Source of the DNA: Candidatus Binatia bacterium
GTDB taxonomy: Bacteria; Desulfobacterota; Binatia; UBA1149; CAITLU01
Assembly (NCBI GenBank): GCA_036493895.1
Contig: DASXOZ010000066.1
Coordinates: forward strand, 1-44,010
Direction of reading: 5' to 3'
DNA: 44,010 nt
The notes below the pieces were generated by a model. The model ran no database searches and was not told the DNA's origin. It worked only from the letters and a program-made list of their open reading frames with translations. Below, piece by piece: positions 1-7,241 of the stretch. Numbering within the stretch: the stretch's first letter is position 1; each line of letters begins with the position of its first letter. Made by a program: the position numbers and the translations under genes.

Positions 1-1
1 C

Positions 2-97
2 TTTATCGAAGGCTGGTACAACCCGCGCCGGCGGCACTCGTCACTGGACTACATGTCGCCGGCCGAGTACGAGAGGAGAAACTGGCTGGCTGCGTAG
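2..97 (+). mobile_element. 3' end of IS3-family transposase (OrfB, integrase core)
   Basis: The first 32 codons of the window, ending in TAG at 95-97, are the C-terminal tail of an IS3-family OrfB transposase. The visible peptide contains the family's terminal pattern YNPRRRHSSLDYMSPAEYE, which follows the last acidic residue of the DDE (rve) integrase core. The catalytic residues themselves lie left of the window, so it cannot be judged whether the element is intact. The tail is followed within about 40 bases by a sequence resembling an IS3 right terminal inverted repeat, consistent with a normal right end rather than a decayed fragment. The family assignment rests on this short motif only, but the motif is very characteristic. 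Confidence 0.8.
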
Positions 98-114
98 CAG
101 CCCAGCCCACAACC

Positions 115-138
115 ATCCACGGAAACGGGTTAATTCCA
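115..138 (+). repeat. Putative right inverted repeat of the IS3-type element
   Basis: Just after the transposase stop lies ATCCACGGAAACGGGTTAAT followed by TCCA. Many IS3-family right ends have the form TCCACGAAACCGGGG...CCA, so this is probably the terminal inverted repeat, with the IS ending at the CA near 138. The left end is outside the window, so neither the partner repeat nor a target-site duplication can be checked. Confidence 0.5.
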
Positions 139-502
139 AACTCGCGGGGCTGGTAGGTAGGTAGCCACCGCCAGACTTGGAGCGGCGCGACAGTTCTCCG
201 CGCCGCTGCTGCGCGGTGCACCAGCCGCGGAGCCCCTGCGGTAGTCGAGGGCGGCTAGCGGCATCGCAGGCCGGGGGCCTGTCGGGCCCCTCCCCGGCCT
301 GGGAAGCCCTCGAACGCCACCGCGACGTCGCTCGCTTGGCATGAACGGCTACGAAGCCGGTGGCAACGGGCAGTGTGAGACGACCGGTACGAGTGCCGCC
401 TTGAATGAAGGGGGCCCAGTGGGGGCCCCGCTAGAATCGCGGTGAGCGTCATTCTAGGCGCAAGGTGTCACGGCTATAACATATTGAGTTTACTGGGAGT
501 TC
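139..502. other. Gene-free stretch between IS end and tRNA-Arg
   Basis: No convincing gene is visible in these 364 bases; the open frames lack family resemblance and typical codon use. Two GC-rich hairpins can be seen: 181-189 with 199-207 (AGCGGCGCG and its complement, 9-base loop) and 411-417 with 423-429 (GGGGCCC/GGGCCCC). Neither is followed by a T tract. A GGTA tetranucleotide is repeated three times near 150-163. A short open frame at 341-445 has no recognisable product. Confidence 0.5.
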
Positions 503-579
503 TGGTGCCCCCGGCGCGACTCGAACGCGCGACCCCAGGATTAGGAATCCTGTGCTCTATCCACCTGAGCTACGGGGGC
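503..579 (-). tRNA. tRNA-Arg(CCT)
   Basis: The minus strand folds as a complete cloverleaf. The acceptor stem is GCCCCCG/CGGGGGC, the D arm begins GCTCAGGTGGATAGAGC, and the anticodon stem CAGGA/TCCTG encloses loop TTCCTAA, giving anticodon CCT. The T arm contains GTTCGAGTC. Discriminator base A is followed by an encoded CCA at 503-505. It reads the rare arginine codon AGG. It stands alone 3' of the DUF3047 gene, on the same strand. Confidence 0.97.
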
Positions 580-677
580 ACAGGATGGGACGCGTCTCTT
601 AACCCGTCCGGCGCGGTCGTTCCACCGGAGCCGGCGCAGCCGTCGTCGACGCGGGACCGCGAGGCAGGCGCCGCCGC

Positions 678-1841
678 TCAGTCAATCTCGAGCCGCCGCC
701 CGTCCTTGTCCTGCAGCACGAACTTGCCGAAGAACGCCCTGCCCCGCCGCCTCTGGAAGATACTGACGGCAATCAGCCAGACGCGCACGACGCGGCGCGG
801 AGGCTCGCCGATGTAACGACGGTAGTCGGCAATGAGATCACGCTCTTCGTCGACCCAGCTCTCGAGATCGTTGTTGCCGCTTCGTACGACGACGTGGAAC
901 TCGCGGTCCTTCCACGTCGGCAGCGGGCACCAATAGCCGGTGCCGGCGGGAAGCTCGGCGCTCCACGTGTAGGTGATGTCGCGCCCGTTCTCGAACTCGA
1001 CGGCGACGCTCAGGTAATCGTGCGAGGCCTGCGTGTCTTCGCGCAGCATCGACGGAAGCTCGTCGATCTTCCAGCTCCATCGAAGGTTGCTGCCCTCGGT
1101 GAGATCGAACGCCGCATCGTGCTGCAGGATGCTGACGTTGCGCTCGGTGTGGCACGCGATGCAGGGACGCTCGTCTTCGACTGCGCTCCGGAAAATGTCG
1201 CTCTGGCCGAGCATCCACAGGTAGCGCCACCCTTCCGGCGCGGGAACCGGCTTCGCGATTCTCGCTTGCTCGGCGGCCAGGCGTCCTGTGCCATCTGCCG
1301 CGGAAAGTGCCGCGAGGCCGGCAGCAGCGTCGCTGCGCCAGCGAATGACGACGACAGTCAATCCGCCGCGGAACTTTCGATAGTCGTTGAGCGACGTCGA
1401 GATGCGGCCGCTGTCGTCTCCCCACTGTCCGGGAAAGTAGCCGGCCAGGTACAGGCGTCCCGGCGCCTCCACACGAAAGCTGTGCGAGTCGCGGGTGCCG
1501 TTGAAGATCGCACCGCCCTCCCCGACCCTCATCCAGAGCTGGAACTGGGGCCCAACCCAGAGGTCGAGCGGATCGGACAATACGACGCGTCCCGCCGCGA
1601 ACGTCGAAACCCACTCGCCGTCGTCGAGATCGAGACGCGTATCGAGCCACGGAAGCTGCGAGGCTTCCACGTCATAGATCTTCGCCGAAACGATCGCGCC
1701 TGAGTGCTCGAGCTTCTCGAGCGAAGAGAACCAGCTCCGGAGCGCGCCGCGTTCGACCGCCGCCTGGCTGCTGGCCGATTTGCCGCCGCGGACCGACCGC
1801 CACCGTCGCGCGGCGACCCGAAGATCCTGGGCGATTCCCAT
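678..1841 (-). CDS. DUF3047 domain protein with CxxCH motif and lectin-like middle domain
   Basis: A 387-residue protein. Residues about 232-387 match the DUF3047 pattern: LRWSWKIDELP at 253-263, a YTWS...LPAG segment at 291-300 and DEERDLIADYRR at 331-342. DUF3047 proteins are widespread in proteobacteria and of unknown function. Residues about 90-168 (beginning LWVGPQFQLWMRVGEGG) look like a small beta-rich, PA-IL/galactose-binding-like domain; this is inference from pattern. A CIACH motif at 227-231 sits exactly between the two domains and has the form of a covalent haem c site. However, the N terminus (MGIAQDLRVAARRWRS) shows no signal peptide, which haem c attachment would normally need. 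The gene is divergent from the TMTC-like gene, with under 90 bases between starts. The start could be wrong if a leader was missed. Confidence 0.75.
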   Translation of the reverse strand: MGIAQDLRVAARRWRSVRGGKSASSQAAVERGALRSWFSSLEKLEHSGAIVSAKIYDVEASQLPWLDTRLDLDDGEWVSTFAAGRVVLSDPLDLWVGPQFQLWMRVGEGGAIFNGTRDSHSFRVEAPGRLYLAGYFPGQWGDDSGRISTSLNDYRKFRGGLTVVVIRWRSDAAAGLAALSAADGTGRLAAEQARIAKPVPAPEGWRYLWMLGQSDIFRSAVEDERPCIACHTERNVSILQHDAAFDLTEGSNLRWSWKIDELPSMLREDTQASHDYLSVAVEFENGRDITYTWSAELPAGTGYWCPLPTWKDREFHVVVRSGNNDLESWVDEERDLIADYRRYIGEPPRRVVRVWLIAVSIFQRRRGRAFFGKFVLQDKDGRRLEID

Positions 1842-1927
1842 GCCGGTGTTGCTTAGCCGTGCCGCGGAGGCCGGACAAGGGGATGCGTCTGCGGGCGTTG
1901 CGCCGGCGATCTCGCTACCATGCGTCG

Positions 1928-3583
1928 ATGCGGCGTCCGCTGCTCGAGCTTGCAGGGGCGCTCGTTGTCTTCCTGCTCACCATCGCAGTTGCCTGGCCGT
2001 CGCTGCAGTTCGGTTTTGTCGACGACGACCACGCGGTAGTCCTCGAGCGCAAACCCTTTTGGGAAATGGGGTTGAGCGATTTTCTTCACTCACGACCTTA
2101 TGCCACGGGACGGCACTTCCTGGCCGTCACTCTCGACCTCGACCGGCTCCCTTCGGGGACAGTCCCTTTGCCGTTTCACGCGACGAACATCGCCATCGCG
2201 GGACTTTTGTCGGTGCTGGTCCTCGTGCTCGCGCTTCGTCTGGGACTCAGCGCTGCAGCGGCTTCGGTGGCGGCTGCGCTGTTTGCCGTTCATCCAGTCC
2301 ACGTCGATGCGGTCTCCTCGATCGTCGGCCGCTGCGAGGCGCTGGCGGCCATCGGCGTGGTGGGAGCCTTGCTGGTGGCGCTCGGTCCAGCGGACCCGGC
2401 ACGGCGGCGAGCCGGCCCGTGGCTCATTCTCGTGGCAACCGCACTGCTGGCCGGCATCGCGATGCATTCCAACGAGAGCGCGCTTTGCCTGCCGCTCCTC
2501 CTGGTCTCAGCGCGTCTACTGCTGGGTGCCAGGGTAGCACTGGCACCGGCGCTGGCAGGGACGGCCGTCGCGATCGCGAGCTGGGCCGCGATCGTCGTTC
2601 CATTGATGCCGACGATGGCGCCGACGGATTTCGTCGACAATCCCCTTGTCCACATGCCGGCGACCGAGAGGATTCCGAAGGCCTGCGCGATCCTGTGGGA
2701 CTACGCGCGTCTTCTCGTGTGGCCCCACCCTCTTCTCGAAGACCGCTCGTTTCGCATGACCGATCCCTCGCTGGCATCCGGTACCATCGCGGTCGCGGCG
2801 TGGCTCCTGGTCGCGTGGATGGTCTGGCGCCTCGCGCGCCGTCATCGGGTGGCGGCTTTTGCCATCGCGTGGTTTCCGCTCGCGTTCGCGGTGACCGCAA
2901 ACATTGCAGGCACCATCGGCGTGATGATGGCCGAAAGGTTGCTGCTGTTGCCGTCCGTCGGTGTCTGCCTGCTTGCCGGCCTCGCGTTCGAGCGGTTCGC
3001 ATCGACTTTGCGTGCGCGCGCGCTCGCCACGGTCGCGACTGTCGGAGTTGTCATCACATTGTTCGTGCTGTTTCGCGCGCGACAGGCGCCGTGGAACGAT
3101 CCGGAGAGCTACTTCGCGATATCGGCGGCATCCTCTCCCCTTTCGGCAAAGGCCCAGTTCGATTACGGCACCTGGCTGCTGCACCGCGGCGAACGCGAAG
3201 ATGCAGAAGCTTCGTTTTCCCGCGCGCTCGCCCTCGTTCCGTCTTTCGCCATGGCCAATTCGCTGAAGGCCCAGAGCATGGCCGAGCGTGGCGACGCCGG
3301 TGGCGCGGCCGAAAGCTACCTCGCTTACATCGCGACGACTCCGGACGATACGAACGCACTCAAGAACCTCGCCAGCCTGCTGATGCAGGCAGGCCGGCCT
3401 CGCGAGGCGCTGCACTGGGCCCGGCGCCTGGTCGAGCTTCTGCCTGGAGACCAGGGCGCCGTGGACGTGCTCGAGGCTGCCGAGGGCGAGGCGAAGCAGG
3501 CGGATGCGAACGACAAGCCAAAGGTTGCGCCTGAAGCGGCGCCACCGAAGGCCGACGCCGCAACGCCTTCGCTCAATCCTTGA
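1928..3583 (+). CDS. TMTC-like membrane glycosyltransferase with C-terminal TPRs
   Basis: A 551-residue polytopic membrane protein from the ATG at 1928; an in-frame ATG at 1859 would add 23 basic residues and is less likely. Near the N terminus is GFVDDDHAVVL, the acidic motif of TMTC/GT-C-type enzymes, followed by VHPVHVDAVSSIVGRCEAL, very close to the conserved loop of TMTC O-mannosyltransferase relatives. Around ten hydrophobic segments follow. The last 150 residues are hydrophilic, with three TPR-like units (starting about SAKAQFDYGTWLLHRGERE), then an Ala/Pro/Lys-rich tail. Such proteins are thought to move sugars from lipid carriers to secreted proteins; substrate unknown. Its stop overlaps the convergent glycosyltransferase by 11 bases. 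Confidence 0.75.
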   Translation: MRRPLLELAGALVVFLLTIAVAWPSLQFGFVDDDHAVVLERKPFWEMGLSDFLHSRPYATGRHFLAVTLDLDRLPSGTVPLPFHATNIAIAGLLSVLVLVLALRLGLSAAAASVAAALFAVHPVHVDAVSSIVGRCEALAAIGVVGALLVALGPADPARRRAGPWLILVATALLAGIAMHSNESALCLPLLLVSARLLLGARVALAPALAGTAVAIASWAAIVVPLMPTMAPTDFVDNPLVHMPATERIPKACAILWDYARLLVWPHPLLEDRSFRMTDPSLASGTIAVAAWLLVAWMVWRLARRHRVAAFAIAWFPLAFAVTANIAGTIGVMMAERLLLLPSVGVCLLAGLAFERFASTLRARALATVATVGVVITLFVLFRARQAPWNDPESYFAISAASSPLSAKAQFDYGTWLLHRGEREDAEASFSRALALVPSFAMANSLKAQSMAERGDAGGAAESYLAYIATTPDDTNALKNLASLLMQAGRPREALHWARRLVELLPGDQGAVDVLEAAEGEAKQADANDKPKVAPEAAPPKADAATPSLNP

Positions 3584-4589
3584 ACGCCAGCTCGCGAAGC
3601 GGAAGTCGGTAGCGCTGCAGCAATCGGTATACCTGGAGCGCGCCCAGGCGCCGCCGCCCCTGGATCGTCCGCCTCTGGCGCCACACCTCGGGAAGACGCG
3701 AGAGCGCATTGGCGTAAGCCCGCGCAAGGATGCCGATCAGCGCTGCATGGGAATAGTCGCGGCTGAAGGTACTCGACATTCCTCGCCCGCTGGCCGCCGC
3801 ATAGCCCTGCGCCGTGTAGCGCGCGATCGTCCACAGCGGGCTCAGCAGCAGGATGCGAAGAGGAAGCAGGCGCACGGCATTCCAGATGCGATTGCGCTCG
3901 ACGAGATACGCCTTGAGCGCCGAGTGGTACCCGCTCGTCATCGATTTCTTGTGAAAGGCGACTGCGCCGGGCACGTAGCGGCAGCGCCAGCCGCGAAGCT
4001 GGCCGCGAAGGCCGAGGTCGAGGTCCTCGAGGTATGCGAAGTAGGATTCTTCGAAAAGCCCGACGTCCTCGAGCATCGCGCGCCGATAGACCGCCGCGCA
4101 GCCGTTCGGACAAAGTACTTCGTCGGCTTCCCGGTACTGTCCGGTGTCGCGCTCGAGCCAGCCGCGCGAGCGGCAAAGGCCGTCGGGGTAGACCAGCAGC
4201 CCCGTGGAATCGAAGACGTCGCGGCGATCGAACATTCTTACGTTGCTGGCGAACATCCCGAAATCCCGATCCCGGTCGGCCGCGTCGTCCATTTGCGCGA
4301 GAAAATTTTCGTCGAGCTCGGCGTCGTTGTTGAGCAGCAGCACCAGCTCGCCCGTCGATGCCGCGTACGCAGTGTTGTTGCCGGCGCAGAAACCGGTGTT
4401 GGTCGCCAGCTCGATGACGCGCACGCGGGGGAAGGAGGTGCGAACCAGCTCGGCGCTTCCGTCGCTCGAGCCGTTGTCGACGACGAGGACTTCGTAATCG
4501 GTGAAGGTCTGCTTGTGGACGGCCGCGAGGCAATCGACGAGAAGATCGCGCCCGTTCCAGGTCAGGATGAGGATCGAAAATCGGGGCAT
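3573..4589 (-). CDS. Family 2 glycosyltransferase (rhamnosyltransferase-like)
   Basis: A 338-residue GT-A fold glycosyltransferase of family GT2. The N-terminal strand FSILILTWNGRD, the nucleotide-sugar motif VDNGSSDGS (37-45), the metal-binding LLNNDAELD (85-93) and GLFEESYFAYLEDLDLGLR (177-195), with the ED catalytic-base region, are all in the order seen in WbbL-like and other rhamnosyl/mannosyl transferases. The C-terminal 120 residues have hydrophobic patches (LLPLRILLLSPLW) that may anchor it to the membrane. It probably adds a sugar to a surface glycan or lipid-linked acceptor; donor and acceptor cannot be read from the sequence. It converges on the TMTC-like gene, so the two are not co-transcribed. 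Confidence 0.88.
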   Translation of the reverse strand: MPRFSILILTWNGRDLLVDCLAAVHKQTFTDYEVLVVDNGSSDGSAELVRTSFPRVRVIELATNTGFCAGNNTAYAASTGELVLLLNNDAELDENFLAQMDDAADRDRDFGMFASNVRMFDRRDVFDSTGLLVYPDGLCRSRGWLERDTGQYREADEVLCPNGCAAVYRRAMLEDVGLFEESYFAYLEDLDLGLRGQLRGWRCRYVPGAVAFHKKSMTSGYHSALKAYLVERNRIWNAVRLLPLRILLLSPLWTIARYTAQGYAAASGRGMSSTFSRDYSHAALIGILARAYANALSRLPEVWRQRRTIQGRRRLGALQVYRLLQRYRLPLRELAFKD

Positions 4590-4633
4590 CGCGGCAGGGT
4601 CCGTGATCGAGGATGCCGCAGTTGCTCAGCCGG

Positions 4634-4664
4634 CCGCGACGCCCCGCGGTGATACGCGTCGCGG
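4634..4664 (-). terminator. Hairpin downstream of ferritin-like gene
   Basis: CCGCGACGC (4634-4642) pairs perfectly with GCGTCGCGG (4656-4664), 26 bases beyond the stop of the ferritin-like gene on the minus strand. There is no T tract, so it is at best a weak or factor-dependent terminator. Confidence 0.3.
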
Positions 4665-4667
4665 GCG

Positions 4668-4693
4668 CCGTTTGCGCTCACCGTTTGCGCTCA
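4668..4693. repeat. 13-bp tandem duplication across a stop codon
   Basis: CCGTTTGCGCTCA occurs twice in tandem without mismatch (4668-4680 and 4681-4693). The TCA ending the right-hand copy is the complement of the TGA stop of the ferritin-like gene, so the duplication has placed a second in-register copy of the gene's end just downstream. It looks like a recent slippage event. Confidence 0.7.
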
Positions 4694-5233
4694 GCAGCGC
4701 CTCACGTAGCCGCCGCCGCTGCGATCGCCGACGCGGCTTTCGACGAGCACATCGGCCTTGGCGAGCAGGTCCTCGCTGTGGCAGTGCTTTTCGATCATCA
4801 GCGTCAGGTCGCTCAGGTCGTGCAGGAGCATCTGCTCGGCCTGGGTGCGCGCGGCGGGATCCGACAGCACGTGGATCAGGTCGAGCACGAGGTCTTCGAG
4901 CTCGAGGCTCTCGAGCTCGACGGCCATCTCGAACGCGCGGTCAAGGGAGACCGCGGAGGCCGCTTCGCGGTGCAGGGTTTCGATCACCGCTGCCGACTGC
5001 TGGACCACGGAGTCCTCGACGACGAAATGGAGCTGGTCTCCGGCCTGCTCGATCAGCGCCCGCACCAGGGCCAGCGCGCCGACGTGGCCGGCCTCGTGGC
5101 GTGCCATCGACATCCAGAACCGGTGAAGCTCGGGCTCGTCGCGGAACGTCGCCGCAAGACGCGTGTAGATGCCCATCGCCAGGGACTCGAGGCGGGAAGC
5201 CTCATCGATGGTCCTGCCGAGGGCCTTCGTCAT
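4691..5233 (-). CDS. Ferritin-like (rubrerythrin-type) four-helix protein
   Basis: A 180-residue all-helical protein. ESLAMGIYTRLAATF (16-30) followed by ARHEAGH (44-50) is the first half of a ferritin-like di-iron site (E16, E47, H50). A second helix pair offers several Glu residues at 106-113 and the segment IEKHCHSEDLL (147-157). The pattern resembles rubrerythrin-like or ferritin-like domains used in oxidative stress or iron handling, but the second-half ligands are less clear, so metal binding is not certain. No rubredoxin CxxC domain is present. The ATG at 5233 follows directly after an intergenic palindrome. It lies downstream of dnaA in the same orientation, with a 120-base gap that makes a shared transcript possible but unproven. 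Confidence 0.65.
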   Translation of the reverse strand: MTKALGRTIDEASRLESLAMGIYTRLAATFRDEPELHRFWMSMARHEAGHVGALALVRALIEQAGDQLHFVVEDSVVQQSAAVIETLHREAASAVSLDRAFEMAVELESLELEDLVLDLIHVLSDPAARTQAEQMLLHDLSDLTLMIEKHCHSEDLLAKADVLVESRVGDRSGGGYVRRC

Positions 5234-5277
5234 CGAACGCCTGCTACCAGAGCGCCCCCACGGACGCGAGCCCGAAG

Positions 5278-5344
5278 TGTAATGGGGTCAGGCACCAGAG
5301 GAATGGGGTCAGGCACCATTCCTCTGGTGCCTGACCCCATTACA
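5278..5344. repeat. REP-like palindrome with GGGGTCAGGCACC core (copy 1)
   Basis: The left arm 5278-5304 and right arm 5318-5344 are perfect 27-base inverted repeats around a 13-base loop. The core GGGGTCAGGCACC occurs in direct orientation at 5284-5296 and, as the loop itself, at 5305-5317, and inverted at 5326-5338. It sits in the gap between dnaA and the ferritin-like gene. A related element is at 15261-15369. The arrangement resembles REP/REPIN elements mobilised by Y1 (REP-associated) tyrosine transposases; no such transposase is in the window. It would also form a strong hairpin in RNA downstream of dnaA. Confidence 0.8.
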
Positions 5345-5356
5345 TTCCGGTTATCT

Positions 5357-6751
5357 TTACGCTGGAGCGGCGGCGGCGGTGGCGGGGACTCGGCCCCTCA
5401 GGCCGGGTGCGGTGCCGAGCATCTTCTCCATCTGCTGGAGCTTGGCGGCAAACCCGGTGTCACCCGACTGGCGCTCAGCCACCGAGCGCACCGCGCGAAG
5501 AATGGACGTGTGATTGCGGCCGCCTAGGGCGTGCCCGATCTCCGGCAACGACGCTGCCGTCAGCTTGCGGCACATGTACGCGGCGATGTGGCGCGGCCAC
5601 GCGACGCGGCGCGAGCGGTCCCTCGACAGCAGCTCGTCCCTTGTCAGCCCGTGGACCCATGCGACGGTGTCGATGACGACGTCGAGGTCGATCGGTCCGC
5701 GGCGCGCCAGGTAAGGCGTGATCATCGTTTCGACCACCCCGTCATCCAGAGGCAGCGACTGGTGATTGCTCGCCGCGCGCAGACGCGAGACGAGCCCTTC
5801 AATCTCACGCACGCTGCCCTGGAGCTGCACGGCGAGGCGATCCAGGATGTGGTCGTCGAGATGGATTCCCGCTTCGACGAGCTTTCCCTTGAGGATGCGA
5901 AGACGAAGCTCGCGGTCGAGCGGGCCGAGGTCGGCGAGAAGTCCGCCGGCGAATCGGCTCTGCAGGCCTCTCTCGAGATGCTCGAGCTCATCGGGCGGAC
6001 GGTCGCTCGCCAGCGCGATCGGTTTTCCACTCTGATGCAGCAGGTTGAATACGTGGTAGAGCTCCTGCTGGGTACGCTTCTTGCCTGCAAGGAACTGCAC
6101 GTCGTCGATCAGAAGTGCATCGGCGCCGCGGAACTCGCGGTGGAACGCTTCCATGCGGCCGCCCTGCAAGGACTCGACCATGCGGCGCGTGAAGTCTTCG
6201 CCCTGGTAGTAGAGCACGCGCTTGCCGCGCGCACGCAACGATTGGGCCACCGCCAGCAGAAGGTGCGTCTTGCCGAGGCCGACGCCGCCGTACAGGAACA
6301 GCGGATTGCCGCCTTCCCGTGTGCTGCCTTCGGCGAGTTGACGCGCGCCCAGGTACGCGAGGCGGTTGCCCTCGCCGACGAGGAAGCCGTCGAATGTTTT
6401 TTCGCGCGCGGGTTTGGCAGCCGAAGCTTGCGCGGTGCGCGAAGTGTTCGCGACGGCCTTGATGCCGCGGCCGCGCTGCCCCGTCGCCAGGCCGAGCTGG
6501 CCGACGACGACGACGACCTGGCACGACTTCTTGGCTGCCGCGCAAACGGAAGCTTCGATCGTGGGCAGGAACGACTGCTTGACGCGGTCACGAAACAGCC
6601 CGAACGGCGCTTCCAGCGTCAGGGTTTCCCCGTCGAAAGAGCGAGGTCCGAGCTCGAGAATCCAGGTCTGAAAATCTTTTTCCGATACGCGCTCCTCGAT
6701 GAGGGCGCAGGCACCGTGCCAGAGACGTTCCGCTTCGTTGCTTCCAGTCAC
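5357..6751 (-). CDS. dnaA: Chromosomal replication initiator protein DnaA
   Basis: A 464-residue DnaA with all domains. Domain I (about 1-85) contains LWHGACALIEERVSEKDFQTW. The AAA+ domain III has Walker A GGVGLGKTH (155-163), Walker B LLIDDVQF (213-220), sensor 1 ALASDRPPDEL (246-256) and the arginine-finger region LQSRFAGGL (263-271). Domain IV has the DNA-binding signature LPEIGHALGGRNHTSI (402-417), where most DnaA have GGRDHTTV. A 17-residue Ala/Pro/Arg tail follows. The start is GTG, with AAGAGGTG at 6756-6763 as ribosome-binding site. The protein opens replication origins in an ATP-dependent way. Unusually, dnaN, recF and gyrB are not adjacent; the neighbours are nuo genes and a ferritin-like gene. 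Confidence 0.95.
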   Translation of the reverse strand: MTGSNEAERLWHGACALIEERVSEKDFQTWILELGPRSFDGETLTLEAPFGLFRDRVKQSFLPTIEASVCAAAKKSCQVVVVVGQLGLATGQRGRGIKAVANTSRTAQASAAKPAREKTFDGFLVGEGNRLAYLGARQLAEGSTREGGNPLFLYGGVGLGKTHLLLAVAQSLRARGKRVLYYQGEDFTRRMVESLQGGRMEAFHREFRGADALLIDDVQFLAGKKRTQQELYHVFNLLHQSGKPIALASDRPPDELEHLERGLQSRFAGGLLADLGPLDRELRLRILKGKLVEAGIHLDDHILDRLAVQLQGSVREIEGLVSRLRAASNHQSLPLDDGVVETMITPYLARRGPIDLDVVIDTVAWVHGLTRDELLSRDRSRRVAWPRHIAAYMCRKLTAASLPEIGHALGGRNHTSILRAVRSVAERQSGDTGFAAKLQQMEKMLGTAPGLRGRVPATAAAAPA

Positions 6752-7241
6752 GCTTCACCTCTTGTTCGTCGCCGGGCCAGGATCGGGCGACAGTGCAGGT
6801 TGATCGTCGCCGGCCCGCGACGTTCTGCCCCAAGGCTGTCCAATTCGCTTTTTGGGATACCGCCCGGCACAAGCGTCGAACGCGAAGCGAGTGCGAAACG
6901 CGCTCTTTCGTGTCGACATCCGTTGCCGTGCGGTGCGCAGTGTCTACGTGCACGCCCTCCGGTGCGCAACAGGCACATAACGGAAAGGTGATTTTGCAGA
7001 GAATTTACCTTGGCGCTCGGTTGCCGTGTTCCATGGTGGATGGTTAGTGCGCGAACTTTCGAGACATTCGCGGGGGTGTCGATAACTCGAATGGTGCACG
7101 GGAGCATGTGGGCGCAGCGAGAATCGCAATGATGTGCAGATGATCACTCGTGCGACGGATTCGCGGGCGAACCGATCGCGCGTCGCAACGTGCGCAATGC
7201 AATTTGGAAACCTGATGAACGAAAAAGGAAGGGCTGCGCAG
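6752..7241. other. Gene-free region upstream of dnaA; possible origin or promoter region
   Basis: This 490-base stretch separates the dnaA start from the nuoG stop. It is visibly less GC-rich than its surroundings, especially around 6970-7015 (for example GGTGATTTTGCAGAGAATTT). It contains one consensus DnaA box, TGTCGATAA at 7077-7085 (complement TTATCGACA). No further exact box was found by eye, and gene orientation does not switch here, so a replication origin is possible but weakly supported; autoregulation of dnaA through the single box is equally possible. Confidence 0.4.
7077..7085 (-). promoter_or_regulatory. DnaA box (TTATCGACA)
   Basis: TGTCGATAA on the plus strand is the complement of TTATCGACA, a full match to the TTATCNACA consensus. 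It lies about 330 bases upstream of the dnaA start, in the only longer non-coding region around the gene. A single 9-mer could occur by chance. Confidence 0.4.

Noticed and set aside
341..445. Short open frame of 34 codons after the IS end
   Set aside because: A Gly/Glu-rich peptide with no recognised family and no ribosome-binding site; too little evidence to call.
442..816. Plus-strand open frame of 124 codons
   Set aside because: It runs through the tRNA-Arg gene on the opposite strand and into the DUF3047 gene; no resemblance to a protein family.
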